A stretch of DNA of 64,000 nucleotides from Vibrio sp. NTOU-M3 (GCF_040869035.1 NZ_CP162100.1:2666001-2730000), one strand, 5' to 3'. Positions 17,298 through 27,438 are shown, counted from the first letter of the stretch. Numbers and translations: made by a program. The notes: generated by a model not told the origin, from the sequence alone.

Positions 17298-18323
17298 ATG
17301 AAAGAACTATTTAAACTTATTCTACGTAACTCTATTGCACGCGTTGGTCTAGTTATTGTTAGCTTGTTCTTGTTCATGGCAGTGGCGGCTCCACTCGTCA
17401 CTAAGCATGCACCAGACAAGCGTACTGGTAACCCACATGAATACCCTTCTTTCGTGGTGAAATCAGCACAATCAAACCCAGATGGCTGGGTAGCGAAGAA
17501 TCTAGCTGATGATCGCCGCACACTCATCATGTCGAAAAAAGCGGATCACGTCCTTGGTACAACTCGTATGGGCCGCGACGTATGGTCTCAGCTAGCTTAT
17601 GGTGCTCGCGTTTCACTAGCCGTCGGCTTCGGTGCTGGTATCACTGTATGTTTCCTAGCTACCGTTATCGGTATTTCTGCTGGTTACTTTGGTGGTCGTG
17701 TTGATGACGTGTTAACTGCTGCAATGAACATCATGCTGGTTATTCCACAATATCCATTATTGTTTGTTTTAGCCGCTTTCATTGGTGAGGCAGGGCCACT
17801 AACCATAGCCATCATCATTGGCTGTACCTCCTGGGCGTGGGGCGCGCGGGTTATCCGTTCACAAACCCTTGCGCTGAGAGAGAAAGAGTTTGTGAAAGCA
17901 GCAGAAGTTCTTGGTGAGTCTTCTTTCCGTATTATTTTTGTTGAGATTCTTCCAAACCTAATCCCAATTGTTGGTGCGAGTTTTATCGGTTCGGTTATGT
18001 ACGCCATCACTATGGAATCCATTATTTCATTCCTAGGTCTGGGCGATCCGAACACCATCAGTTGGGGCATCATGCTTTACAACGTTCAAACCTCTTCTTC
18101 TATGTTGATCGGCGCTTGGTGGGAATTGATTGCTCCATGTTTAGCACTAACATTCCTTGTTACTGGCCTTGCTCTACTGAACTTTGCAGTAGATGAAATT
18201 GCGAACCCACAGCTTCGTTCTCACAAAGGTATGAAGCGCTGGAAAAAGCTTGCACAGCAAGACAAAAATGAACGTGAGCCAGAACTACCACCTCAAAATG
18301 CACTTTGGAGCGGAGATAAATAA
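17298..18323 (+). CDS. Chitobiose ABC transporter permease (DppC-type)
   Basis: This is the second membrane subunit of the importer, 341 residues. It has an N-terminal membrane segment followed by a longer than usual periplasmic region (about residues 37-95, with LGTTRMGRDVWSQLAYGARVS at its end). Five membrane segments follow. The EAA loop includes EFVKAAEVLGESSFRIIFVEILPN, with GLGDPNTISWG after it, as in DppC/OppC. The C terminus is a hydrophilic, charged tail of some 30 residues. Two bases separate it from each neighbour, showing tight translational coupling in the operon. Confidence 0.93.
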   Translation: MKELFKLILRNSIARVGLVIVSLFLFMAVAAPLVTKHAPDKRTGNPHEYPSFVVKSAQSNPDGWVAKNLADDRRTLIMSKKADHVLGTTRMGRDVWSQLAYGARVSLAVGFGAGITVCFLATVIGISAGYFGGRVDDVLTAAMNIMLVIPQYPLLFVLAAFIGEAGPLTIAIIIGCTSWAWGARVIRSQTLALREKEFVKAAEVLGESSFRIIFVEILPNLIPIVGASFIGSVMYAITMESIISFLGLGDPNTISWGIMLYNVQTSSSMLIGAWWELIAPCLALTFLVTGLALLNFAVDEIANPQLRSHKGMKRWKKLAQQDKNEREPELPPQNALWSGDK

Positions 18324-18325
18324 TT

Positions 18326-19309
18326 ATGACTGCACCACTAATTTCTATCCGCAACCTTTGCGTTGACTACATTACAGATGCGGGCGATGTCCGTGCCTGT
18401 AATAACGTAAGTTTTGACCTAGCCCCAGGAGAAGTCTTCGGCTTAGCTGGCGAATCTGGCTGTGGCAAATCGACCGTTGCTTTCTCATTGATGCGCCTAC
18501 ATAAGCCACCTGCATTTATTACCGGAGGTGAGGTGATCTTCAATGGTGAAGACATCTTGAAATACAGTGACGAGCGCATGCAATCGTTCCGATGGAGCGA
18601 AATGTCAATGGTATTCCAAAGTGCAATGAACGCACTCAACCCTGTTCTAACCATGGAAGAGCAGTTCTGCGATGTTATTATGCGCCATACCAACATGACG
18701 CGTGAACAAGCAAAACGTCGTGCTGAAGGCTTGTTAGAGATAGTCGATATCCACCCTAGCCGATTGAACGACTACCCTCACCAATTCTCTGGGGGTATGC
18801 GTCAGCGCCTAGTGATCGCAATTGCACTCGCACTTAACCCTAAAATGATCATTATGGACGAACCAACTACAGCACTTGATGTTGTGGTCCAACGTGAAAT
18901 CCTACAAAAGATTTATGCGTTAAAAGAAGAGTTTGGCTTCTCGATTCTTTTCATCACTCATGACTTATCGCTTATGGTCGAATTCTCAGACCGTATCGGC
19001 ATCATGTACTCTGGTGAGCTTATCGAGGTCGCCCCATCGAAAGAAATTTTAACTAGCCCATATCACCCTTACACAAAAGGGTTGGGTAGCTCATTCCCTC
19101 CATTGACTGGCCCTAAAACCAAATTGACAGGGATCCCTGGTAATCCACTTAACCTTCTGGAAATTCCTCAAGGTTGTCGCTTCCAAGCTCGTTGTGACCG
19201 TGTTCATGAAGCTTGTACCAGAGTCCCAACAAAGCTTCGTGAAATCGAGCCAGGTCGTTTATCTAACTGCCATCTATATGGCGAACCTATTGCCCAAGCA
19301 AAAGTGTAA
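18326..19309 (+). CDS. Chitobiose ABC transporter ATPase (DppD-type)
   Basis: This is the first nucleotide-binding subunit, 327 residues. Walker A is GESGCGKST (about 45-53), the Q loop is in MVFQSAMNALNP, the signature is FSGGMRQR, Walker B is MIIMDEPTTALD, and the switch histidine follows in ITHDL. The C-terminal oligopeptide-transporter extension carries GCRFQARCDRVHEACTR, whose cysteines in DppD/OppD-type ATPases form an iron-sulfur or metal site. It starts two bases after the permease stop. Confidence 0.94.
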   Translation: MTAPLISIRNLCVDYITDAGDVRACNNVSFDLAPGEVFGLAGESGCGKSTVAFSLMRLHKPPAFITGGEVIFNGEDILKYSDERMQSFRWSEMSMVFQSAMNALNPVLTMEEQFCDVIMRHTNMTREQAKRRAEGLLEIVDIHPSRLNDYPHQFSGGMRQRLVIAIALALNPKMIIMDEPTTALDVVVQREILQKIYALKEEFGFSILFITHDLSLMVEFSDRIGIMYSGELIEVAPSKEILTSPYHPYTKGLGSSFPPLTGPKTKLTGIPGNPLNLLEIPQGCRFQARCDRVHEACTRVPTKLREIEPGRLSNCHLYGEPIAQAKV

Positions 19310-19342
19310 AAGCAATAACGTATAAAATTACTGGAGGCAATT

Positions 19343-20335
19343 ATGAGCAAAGAATATGGAGAACTACTCATCGAGGGTAAAAATGTCGTCAAAGACTTCC
19401 CGTTGAATAGTAACTCGTTAAAGCAATCAAGAATGCGTGCAATTAATGACGTATCTTTCAAAATGTACAAAGCTCGCGGGCTTTCTGTGGTAGGTGAATC
19501 CGGTTCTGGTAAATCTACAACAGCAAAAATGATTGCAAAAATGTATGCACCAACAGCAGGCACAATTGAATACAAAGGTCGTGATATTTTAGACATCACT
19601 TCGAAAAAAGATCTGATGCATTACCGCGAAGGTATTCAAATGGTTTGGCAAGATCCGTTTGGCTCACTAAACCCAACACACAATATTTTCCATCATATTG
19701 CGCGTCCACTGATCATTCATAGAAAAGTGGATCCTAGCAATAAGAAGGAGTTGGAAGAACGAGTTTATGATCTGCTAGAACAAGTAGGCCTGATCCCGCC
19801 AAAAGAAACCGCTGCGAAGTTCCCCCACCAACTTTCTGGTGGTCAGCGCCAACGTGTAAACCTTGCCCGAAATATTGCCGTTGGCGCTGAAGTGGTACTT
19901 GCAGATGAACCAACCTCGATGTTAGACGTCTCTATCCGTGCTGGTGTTCTAAACCTAATGGAAGAGATGAAGTTCGAGAAAAAGATGTCGTTACTTTATA
20001 TCACTCACGACATCGCAACGGCTCGTTATATCGCGGAAGATCTTGCGGTTATGTATGTCGGCCATATGGTTGAATGGGGTGATACTGAAGAAATCATTCA
20101 TCACCCACAACACCCGTATACTCAGCTACTTGTTTCAGCCGTACCGGATCCGAGCAAATCCATCCATGAGAAACTGAAAGGAAATAAAGGCGAAATTCCA
20201 CTGTGGACACCTGAATCCGTTGGCTGTCCTTTTGCAGGTCGCTGTCAGCACGCGACGGAGAAATGTCGTGAACGTTTACCAGGCGTGACTCAGCTTTCAG
20301 ATAATCACTTCGTACGCTGTTACTTGTACGAATAA
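19343..20335 (+). CDS. Chitobiose ABC transporter ATPase (DppF-type)
   Basis: This is the second nucleotide-binding subunit, 330 residues, forming a heterodimer with the preceding ATPase. Walker A is GESGSGKST, the Q loop lies in MVWQDPFGSLNP, the signature is LSGGQRQRV, Walker B is VVLADEPTSMLD, and ITHD carries the switch histidine. The C-terminal GCPFAGRCQHATEKCRE again has the cysteine cluster of this subfamily. GGAGG precedes its ATG. A perfect 10-pair hairpin follows its stop, dividing transport genes from enzyme genes. Confidence 0.94.
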   Translation: MSKEYGELLIEGKNVVKDFPLNSNSLKQSRMRAINDVSFKMYKARGLSVVGESGSGKSTTAKMIAKMYAPTAGTIEYKGRDILDITSKKDLMHYREGIQMVWQDPFGSLNPTHNIFHHIARPLIIHRKVDPSNKKELEERVYDLLEQVGLIPPKETAAKFPHQLSGGQRQRVNLARNIAVGAEVVLADEPTSMLDVSIRAGVLNLMEEMKFEKKMSLLYITHDIATARYIAEDLAVMYVGHMVEWGDTEEIIHHPQHPYTQLLVSAVPDPSKSIHEKLKGNKGEIPLWTPESVGCPFAGRCQHATEKCRERLPGVTQLSDNHFVRCYLYE

Positions 20336-20346
20336 TCACAAACTAA

Positions 20347-20369
20347 AGCCAGAAGCCCTGCTTCTGGCT
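20347..20369 (+). other. Hairpin between transport and enzyme genes
   Basis: AGCCAGAAGC (20347-20356) pairs perfectly with GCTTCTGGCT (20360-20369) around a CCT loop. The following bases are not a T-run, so it is probably an mRNA processing or stability element. Confidence 0.65.
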
Positions 20370-20412
20370 CTCTACCCCTAAAAAGAACAATTAGATTATT
20401 TCGGAGTTTTGC

Positions 20413-22137
20413 ATGCTGTTACTCACTAACCATATTGGTTATGACCTTTTTGGCCCCAAACAAGCAGTATTAATGGTACAAGAAAGCCAACCCTCTTGTG
20501 ACGTAGCTTTATTAGTCTGTGCAAATAGCCATCAAACAGTTGCAACGTTGAAAATGAGTAAAGGGGAGCGTGTTGCAAATTGGCATCAAGGCTATTTTTG
20601 TCACATCGACTTTTCTGACATTCAGCAAAGTGGACGCTTCTACCTCAGAGTCAATGAAACTCGTTCAGAAACCTTCGAAATCGCTGAAAACCTATTGATA
20701 GACGCCACTCTCTCTGACGTACTGCATTATTTCAAATCACAACGTTGTGGTGGCACTTTCGACAAACAAGACCATCAAGTACCTTTGCTCGGAACACAAC
20801 AGCTAATTGATGTACATGGTGGTTGGTACGACGCATCTGGCGACGTCAGTAAGTATCTAAGCCATTTATCCTATTCGAACTATCTGAATCCTCAGCAAAC
20901 ACCAATGGTCGTTTGGAATATGCTCAAAGCGTTTGAGCTCACTCAGAAAGAGGCTAGTTTTGCCCGTTTTACCCAGACTCGCTTAATTGAAGAAGCTTTA
21001 TTTGGTGCTGATTTCCTTGTCCGGATGCAAAACGAACAAGGCTTCTTCTACATGACGGTATTTGATAAATGGTCAAAGGACATCACGCAACGTGAAATTT
21101 GTGCGTACACGACACAAGATGGCCATAAATCTGATGATTACCAAGCCGGGTTCCGCCAAGGTGGAGGTATCAGCATTGCCGCACTTGCTGCTGCTGCGAG
21201 ATTAGATATCGAAGGTGACTTCAGTCGTGCTCAATATCTTGAATGTGCCGAAAAGGGATACTGGCACCTAAAAGAATTTAATACCCAATACCTTAATAAT
21301 GGCGAAGAGAACATCATTGACGAATACTGCGCACTACTAGCCGCAGTCGAACTATATCGAACCACTTCTCAAGAGCGCTATTTGCATGAAAGCCGCATTT
21401 GGGCCCAACGACTAGCACAGCGCCAATGCAGTGATAGTGATATCAAACATTTTTGGAGTGCAAACCAAGATGGAGCTCGCCCTTACTATCACGCAGCCGA
21501 AGCCGGATTACCTGTCATTGCCCTTGCGGAATACATCACAATAGAGCCCGAAGCTAAACGACAAGCTGACTGTTTGGTTGTTATCGAAAAAGCATGTCAA
21601 TTCGAACTAGATATATCCCAACAAGTGGCAAACCCATTTGGTTACCCGCGTCAGTATGTTAAGCCCATCGACAACGAGAAAAGAACCGCTTTCTTTGTCG
21701 CGCATAACAATGAGACAGGATATTGGTGGCAAGGGGAAAACGCACGCTTAGGCTCTCTAGCGACTATGGCGTATCTCATTCAACCTTTGCTAAGCGATCC
21801 GAAGCTCAAACATGAATTAGCACGTTACGCCCAGAACGCTCTCAACTGGATCTTAGGTCTTAATCCATACGATATGTGTATGCTCGATGGACATGGCCAC
21901 AACAATCCAGATTACCTTCCCCATCTCGGTTTTTTCAACGCTAAAGGCGGCATTTGTAACGGCATTACTGCTGGCTTTGAAGATGAAGAAGATATCGCCT
22001 TTAACCCTCCTGGGCAAAAAGATGACATGTTGCAAAACTGGCGTTGGGGCGAACAATGGATTCCTCACGGAGCCTGGTATCTACTGGCGATTACTAGCCA
22101 GTATTCTCACTACTCTTCTCTACAGGCGGAGGCATAA
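20413..22137 (+). CDS. GH9 exo-beta-D-glucosaminidase-like enzyme
   Basis: This glycoside hydrolase family 9 protein of 574 residues has an N-terminal immunoglobulin-like (CelD_N) domain (about 1-95) and an (alpha/alpha)6 catalytic domain. It is often annotated as endoglucanase. The ortholog-like PBPRA0520 of Photobacterium profundum was reported to be an exo-beta-D-glucosaminidase, so it likely removes glucosamine from imported, partly deacetylated chitin oligomers. Candidate catalytic residues are D140 and D144 in GGWYDASGD and E547 in RWGEQW. No signal peptide is present, so it works in the cytoplasm. It lies two bases ahead of the kinase that would phosphorylate its product. Confidence 0.88.
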   Translation: MLLLTNHIGYDLFGPKQAVLMVQESQPSCDVALLVCANSHQTVATLKMSKGERVANWHQGYFCHIDFSDIQQSGRFYLRVNETRSETFEIAENLLIDATLSDVLHYFKSQRCGGTFDKQDHQVPLLGTQQLIDVHGGWYDASGDVSKYLSHLSYSNYLNPQQTPMVVWNMLKAFELTQKEASFARFTQTRLIEEALFGADFLVRMQNEQGFFYMTVFDKWSKDITQREICAYTTQDGHKSDDYQAGFRQGGGISIAALAAAARLDIEGDFSRAQYLECAEKGYWHLKEFNTQYLNNGEENIIDEYCALLAAVELYRTTSQERYLHESRIWAQRLAQRQCSDSDIKHFWSANQDGARPYYHAAEAGLPVIALAEYITIEPEAKRQADCLVVIEKACQFELDISQQVANPFGYPRQYVKPIDNEKRTAFFVAHNNETGYWWQGENARLGSLATMAYLIQPLLSDPKLKHELARYAQNALNWILGLNPYDMCMLDGHGHNNPDYLPHLGFFNAKGGICNGITAGFEDEEDIAFNPPGQKDDMLQNWRWGEQWIPHGAWYLLAITSQYSHYSSLQAEA

Positions 22138-22139
22138 TC

Positions 22140-23015
22140 ATGACAAAATTCTATGTAGGTATTGACGGTGGCGGCACCTCTTGCCGCGCCCGCATACGCG
22201 ACGAACACGGCACTTTCATCGGAGAAGCCAAAAGTGGCAGTGCAAACATTCTTCTAGGCGTTGACGTAGCTATGCGTTCCATTACCAGCGCCATTAAAGA
22301 TGCGGCACAACAAGGTGGTTTGAGTGACGCGGACTTCAATCGAATGCACGTCGGCTTAGCTCTTGCGGGTGCAGAACAAAAATCCGCCTGGCAAGCATTT
22401 ATGGCGCAGGCGTACCCTTTTGCCTCTATCACATTAAATACGGATGCTTACGGCGCTTGTATTGGCGCTCATAACGGCGACGATGGAGCGATCATGATCG
22501 CTGGCACCGGCTCTTGTGGTATCTACCTTGCGAGTGGCCAGCAACATGTAGTTGGCGGACGTGAATTCCCAATTTCCGATCAAGGTGGCGGCGCGGTGAT
22601 GGGGCTTCACCTGATCCAGCAAGTTTTACTTGCGCAAGATGAAATCGTTGAAAACACCCCACTTGCTCAACATGTCATGGCACATTTCAATAATGACGTT
22701 GATTCAGTTGTTGAATGGTCAAAATCAGCATTGCCCCGTGACTACGGTCAGTTTTCTCCAGCTATTTTCCAGTTTGCTCAACAAGGTGATGCTCTCGCAA
22801 TACAAATGCTCAAACAAACCGCAGCCGACATTGAAATGTTTCTTATCGCATTAAACCGCAAAGGCGCAACTCGCATTTGCTTAATGGGAAGCATTGCAGA
22901 GCGGATTTCTGCGTGGCTATCACCACCCGTTCAAAGTTGGATAGTGAGCCCTCAATTTGACGCAATTGAAGGAGCTTTAATGTTTGCTGGCAAGCCAGAG
23001 CATAACCTGTATTAG
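22140..23015 (+). CDS. gspK: Glucosamine kinase (BadF/BadG/BcrA/BcrD ATPase family)
   Basis: This 291-residue sugar kinase has the ASKHA fold. The phosphate-1 loop is GIDGGGTSCRARI near the N terminus, the phosphate-2 region is DAYGACIGAHNGDDGAIMIAGTGS, and MGSIAER forms the adenosine region near the C terminus. In V. cholerae the kinase at this operon position was characterised as glucosamine-specific (GspK). It would convert glucosamine, released by the adjacent GH9 enzyme, to glucosamine-6-phosphate. It starts two bases after the GH9 stop. GlcNAc as an alternative substrate cannot be excluded from sequence. Confidence 0.9.
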   Translation: MTKFYVGIDGGGTSCRARIRDEHGTFIGEAKSGSANILLGVDVAMRSITSAIKDAAQQGGLSDADFNRMHVGLALAGAEQKSAWQAFMAQAYPFASITLNTDAYGACIGAHNGDDGAIMIAGTGSCGIYLASGQQHVVGGREFPISDQGGGAVMGLHLIQQVLLAQDEIVENTPLAQHVMAHFNNDVDSVVEWSKSALPRDYGQFSPAIFQFAQQGDALAIQMLKQTAADIEMFLIALNRKGATRICLMGSIAERISAWLSPPVQSWIVSPQFDAIEGALMFAGKPEHNLY

Positions 23016-23024
23016 AGGTGCATT

Positions 23025-24938
23025 ATGAGCTATCGTGTTGATCTCGCTGTTTTATCTGAACAAAAGCAATTTTGTCGCTTTGGATTAACGATCCATAATC
23101 TCAGCGATCGAGATTTATTCGACTGGAAACTACAGTTCATTATTGATCGCTTTATTTTGCCAGACAGCTTCACCCATGGTGAGATTACCCAAATCGGTAG
23201 CTTTTGTACCGTAGTTCCAGAGACAAGTTGCTTACCCGCCAACCAGCACTATTACTGTGAATTTAGCATTGGTACTGCACCACTACGTTTTTATACGGAT
23301 GGCTTGAAGGATGCACTACTGCTGTCTAATCACGGTAAAGAGCAACATCCAATATCGGTCACCCCTATAGCCTTGGCTTCCCCATTTCGAGAGCGCGAAA
23401 CCATTCCTTGCGTAGAAAGCAATGCATTGGCGCTTATTCCAAAGCCAAACCATATGGAACAGTTCAATGGTCAATTTGAGCTTTCTACCGATAGCCAAAT
23501 AACATTGCAGGCAAAACTTGCTGAAAAAGCAGCGACTTGGCTACAGAAAGAATTGGAACGACTTTTTGCATTTGAGACACCATCCATTGGCCAAAGCCAT
23601 ATTCTCTATCGTACCAACCCAACATTGGACGAAGGTGCTTACCAACTTACCGTTGGTGCATCAGGTATCCGATTAGAGGCTGCTTCAAGTGTTGGCTTTG
23701 TGCATGCAAGTGCGACGCTACTCCAACTCATTTCATTTAATGAAGATCGCCATACCCTTAGCATTCCCTATATTAAGATCAGCGATACTCCTCGTTTTCG
23801 CTATCGTGGAATGATGCTTGATTGCGCACGCCACTTCCATCCAGTCGAGCGTGTCAAACGCCTAATCAATCAACTGGCGCACTACAAATTCAATCACTTT
23901 CACTGGCACCTCACTGACGATGAAGCTTGGCGTCTTGAAATCAAATCACTTCCTCAGTTAACAGAAATCGGTGCAAAACGCGGACAAAATTGCGCGATCG
24001 AACCTCAGTTTAGCCATCTTGGCTCAACATTAAGCGGTTTCTACAGCCAAAATGAAGTGCGTGAAGTAATTGCATACGCTGCAGAGCGAGGAATCAGTGT
24101 TATCCCTGAAATCGATATCCCGGGCCACTGCCGAGCTGCCATAAAGTCATTGCCAGAGATGCTAGTCGACCCCAATGACAAGTCACAATATCGCAGTATT
24201 CAACATTATTCAGACAATGTACTTTCTCCTGCACTTTCTGGGACATACGAATTTCTAGATAAAGTACTGGAAGAAGTTGCACAACTATTTCCTGCCCCTT
24301 GGGTACACATCGGCGCGGATGAAGTTCCTGATGGTGTATGGATTCATAGTCCACAGTGTCAAGCGCTCATGGAAAAACATGGTTATCACAGCGCAAAAGA
24401 ACTCCAAGGGCATTTGCTGCGCTATGCAGAAAGGAAATTGAAATCGCTTGGCAAACGAATGGTCGGTTGGGAAGAAGCACAGCACGGAGATAAGGTCAGC
24501 AAAGACACTGTCATTTATTCGTGGTTGAGTGAAGATGCCGCCTTGAACTGCGCCAAGCAAGGTTTCGACGTAATTTTACAACCAGCACAAACAACTTATC
24601 TCGATATGGCTCAAGATTACGCTCCTGAAGAACCCGGTGTCGACTGGGCAGCCGTCATCCCATTAGAGAGTGCATATTGCTATGAGCCACTGGCACAAGT
24701 ACCAGATAGCGATGCACTACGAAAGAGAATTTTAGGAATTCAGTGTGCGCTGTGGTGTGAAATCGTCACCAATCAACAGCGTATGGACTATATGGTATTC
24801 CCTCGGTTAACAGCAATGGCAGAAGCATGCTGGAGCCATAAACCACAACGAAACTGGCAAGATTATCTGACTCGGTTAAAAGGGCATTTAGCTTTACTTG
24901 ACCGACAAGGTATTGAATACCGAAATCCGTGGAAATAA
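23025..24938 (+). CDS. Cytoplasmic GH20 beta-N-acetylhexosaminidase
   Basis: This 637-residue family 20 glycosidase releases terminal GlcNAc by substrate-assisted catalysis. An N-terminal beta-sandwich region (1-140) is followed by the GH20b domain (about 140-255) and the catalytic TIM barrel, whose beginning is RYRGMMLDCARHFHPVE. The catalytic pair is D432-E433 in HIGADEVP. HFHWHLTDDEAWRLE is the other family landmark. No signal peptide is present, so it acts on imported sugar. It lies ten bases after the kinase gene. Together with the phosphorylase it gives two routes for chitobiose cleavage, hydrolytic and phosphorolytic. Confidence 0.95.
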   Translation: MSYRVDLAVLSEQKQFCRFGLTIHNLSDRDLFDWKLQFIIDRFILPDSFTHGEITQIGSFCTVVPETSCLPANQHYYCEFSIGTAPLRFYTDGLKDALLLSNHGKEQHPISVTPIALASPFRERETIPCVESNALALIPKPNHMEQFNGQFELSTDSQITLQAKLAEKAATWLQKELERLFAFETPSIGQSHILYRTNPTLDEGAYQLTVGASGIRLEAASSVGFVHASATLLQLISFNEDRHTLSIPYIKISDTPRFRYRGMMLDCARHFHPVERVKRLINQLAHYKFNHFHWHLTDDEAWRLEIKSLPQLTEIGAKRGQNCAIEPQFSHLGSTLSGFYSQNEVREVIAYAAERGISVIPEIDIPGHCRAAIKSLPEMLVDPNDKSQYRSIQHYSDNVLSPALSGTYEFLDKVLEEVAQLFPAPWVHIGADEVPDGVWIHSPQCQALMEKHGYHSAKELQGHLLRYAERKLKSLGKRMVGWEEAQHGDKVSKDTVIYSWLSEDAALNCAKQGFDVILQPAQTTYLDMAQDYAPEEPGVDWAAVIPLESAYCYEPLAQVPDSDALRKRILGIQCALWCEIVTNQQRMDYMVFPRLTAMAEACWSHKPQRNWQDYLTRLKGHLALLDRQGIEYRNPWK

Positions 24939-25032
24939 CAAAAGGAGCTGACAGCACTTGCTGTTAGTAGTTTTCTCTAGCTTTGAAAATTTAGCTGCGA
25001 ATTTAGGCAGCTTGGTAAAAAGGAAATTAACA

Positions 25033-27438
25033 ATGAAATACGGCTATTTCGATAATGAGAATCGTGAATACGTCATCACTCGCCCGGATGTACCGGCTCC
25101 TTGGACTAACTATTTAGGTACAGAAAAGTTCTGTACGGTTATCTCACACAATGCAGGTGGTTACTCGTTTTACAACTCTCCTGAATATAACCGTGTGACC
25201 AAATTCCGTCCTAACGCAACATTCGATCGCCCAGGACACTATGTATACCTTCGTGACGATGAGACGGGTGATTACTGGTCAATTTCATGGCAACCAGTTG
25301 CAAAAAGCTTAGACGAAGCAAACTACGAAGTTCGTCACGGCTTGTCTTACTCTAAGTTCAAGTGTGAATACAGCGGCATCTCCGCGACGAAAACACTATT
25401 TGTACCTAAGGGTGAAGATGCCGAAGTATGGGACGTAGTGATCAAAAACACTTCAGACAAACCACGTACCATCAGTGCATTCTCATTTGTCGAGTTCTCA
25501 TTCAGCCACATTCAATCTGATAACCAAAACCATCAGATGTCTCTGTACTCTGCCGGCACAGAATATAAAGATGGTGTGATTGAGTACGACCTGTACTATA
25601 ACACTAATGATTTTGAAGGCTTCTACTACCTAGCATCAACGTTTGACCCAGATTCATACGACGGTCAGCGTGACAGCTTCTTAGGTCTATACCGTGACGA
25701 AGCTAACCCACTAGCCGTTGAGCAAGGTAAGTGCTTTAACACTGCGCAAACTTGCTACAACCACTGTGGTTCTCTGCACAAGCAATTCACTATTCAGCCA
25801 GGCGAAGAAGTGCGTTTTGCTTACATCCTAGGTATTGGTAAAGGCAACGGTGAACGCCTACGTGAGAAGTACCAAGATCTTGCTAATGTAGATGCAGCAT
25901 TTGCTGGTATTAAACAGCACTGGAATGAGCGTTGTGACAAGTTCCAAGTGAAATCACCAAACGAAGGTCTAGACACTATGATCAACGCTTGGACACTTTA
26001 CCAAGCAGAAACTTGTGTGGTTTGGTCTCGCTTTGCTTCATTCATTGAAGTTGGTGGTCGTACTGGTTTGGGTTACCGCGATACCGCGCAAGATGCGATT
26101 TCTGTTCCTCATGCCAACCCTGCAATGACACGTAAACGTATCGTCGACCTACTACGTGGTCAGGTAAAAGCGGGTTACGGTCTACACCTATTCGATCCAG
26201 ACTGGTTCGATCCAGAAAAAGCAGATGTAGCACCATCGAAGTCTCCAACTGTCGTTCCAACACCATCGGATGACGACAAGATCCATGGCATTGAAGATAC
26301 TTGTTCTGATGATCACCTATGGCTAGTTCCAACTATCTGTAAATACGTGATGGAAACGGGCGAACATAGCTTCTTCGACGAACTGATCCCTTATGCAGAT
26401 GGCGGTGACGCATCGGTTTACGATCACATGAAAGCTGCACTAGACTTCTCGGCAGAATACGTTGGTCAAACAGGTATCTGTAAAGGTCTACGCGCTGACT
26501 GGAATGACTGTCTAAACCTTGGTGGCGGTGAGTCTTCAATGGTGTCGTTCCTACACTTCTGGGCTCTACAAGAGTTCATCGACCTAGCGAAATTCCTAGG
26601 CAAAGAAGAAGATGTGGCGAAATACACTGAAATGGCAGCAAACGTTCGCGAAGCATGTGAAATGCACCTGTGGGACGACGAAGGTGGTTGGTATATCCGT
26701 GGCCTAACCAAAGATGGCGATAAGATCGGTACTGCTCAGCAAACTGAAGGCCGTGTACATCTAGAGTCAAACACACTCGCTGTACTATCTGGCGCAGTAT
26801 CACAAGAGCGCGGTGAAAAGGCGATGGATGCTGTAGACGAGAACCTATTCTCTGAATACGGTCTGCACCTAAACTCACCATCATTTGCAACACCAAACGA
26901 TGATATCGGCTTCGTTACTCGCGTATACCAAGGTGTGAAGGAAAACGGCGCGATCTTCTCACATCCAAACCCATGGGCTTGGGTAGCTGAAGCTAAACTC
27001 GGTCGCGGTGACCGTGCGATGAAATTCTACGACGCACTGAACCCATACAACCAAAATGACATCATCGAAAAACGTATTGCAGAGCCATATTCATACGTTC
27101 AGTTCATTATGGGTCGCGATCACCAAGATCATGGTCGTGCAAACCACCCGTGGTTAACAGGTACCTCTGGTTGGGCATATTTCGCAGTCACTAACTTTAT
27201 CCTAGGTGTACGTACTGGTTTCGATGGCCTAACGATCGATCCATGTATCCCAACAAACTGGCCAGGGTTTGAAGTCACTCGTCAGTGGCTAGGCGCAACA
27301 TACAACATCAAGGTCGAAAACCCTAGCTCAGTCAGCAAAGGCGTCAAATCAATTACGGTTAACGGCAAAGAAGTGGACGGTATTGTTCCTGTTCAAGCTG
27401 AAGGCAGTGTTAATGACGTGATCGTTATTCTTGGTTAA
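25033..27438 (+). CDS. chbP: N,N'-diacetylchitobiose phosphorylase (GH94)
   Basis: This enzyme phosphorolyses (GlcNAc)2 to GlcNAc-1-phosphate and GlcNAc, saving one ATP. Starting at ATG 25033 (MKYGYFDNEN) it has 801 residues, exactly the length of the V. proteolyticus enzyme; upstream in-frame codons from 24958 are not conserved. The general acid D492 falls in ADWNDCLN, matching the residue known from the crystal structure. The substrate region VGGRTGLGYRDTAQD and the phosphate-site HPNPWAW stretch are intact. The 94-base gap before it holds two small hairpins (ACAGCA/TGCTGT and AGCTGC/GCAGCT). Codon bias suggests strong expression. Confidence 0.97.
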   Translation: MKYGYFDNENREYVITRPDVPAPWTNYLGTEKFCTVISHNAGGYSFYNSPEYNRVTKFRPNATFDRPGHYVYLRDDETGDYWSISWQPVAKSLDEANYEVRHGLSYSKFKCEYSGISATKTLFVPKGEDAEVWDVVIKNTSDKPRTISAFSFVEFSFSHIQSDNQNHQMSLYSAGTEYKDGVIEYDLYYNTNDFEGFYYLASTFDPDSYDGQRDSFLGLYRDEANPLAVEQGKCFNTAQTCYNHCGSLHKQFTIQPGEEVRFAYILGIGKGNGERLREKYQDLANVDAAFAGIKQHWNERCDKFQVKSPNEGLDTMINAWTLYQAETCVVWSRFASFIEVGGRTGLGYRDTAQDAISVPHANPAMTRKRIVDLLRGQVKAGYGLHLFDPDWFDPEKADVAPSKSPTVVPTPSDDDKIHGIEDTCSDDHLWLVPTICKYVMETGEHSFFDELIPYADGGDASVYDHMKAALDFSAEYVGQTGICKGLRADWNDCLNLGGGESSMVSFLHFWALQEFIDLAKFLGKEEDVAKYTEMAANVREACEMHLWDDEGGWYIRGLTKDGDKIGTAQQTEGRVHLESNTLAVLSGAVSQERGEKAMDAVDENLFSEYGLHLNSPSFATPNDDIGFVTRVYQGVKENGAIFSHPNPWAWVAEAKLGRGDRAMKFYDALNPYNQNDIIEKRIAEPYSYVQFIMGRDHQDHGRANHPWLTGTSGWAYFAVTNFILGVRTGFDGLTIDPCIPTNWPGFEVTRQWLGATYNIKVENPSSVSKGVKSITVNGKEVDGIVPVQAEGSVNDVIVILG

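Noticed and set aside
14454..20335. Dipeptide/oligopeptide transporter annotation for the ABC genes
   Set aside because: The fold family is that of peptide transporters, but linkage to chitobiose enzymes and the V. cholerae parallel make chitin sugars the better substrate call.
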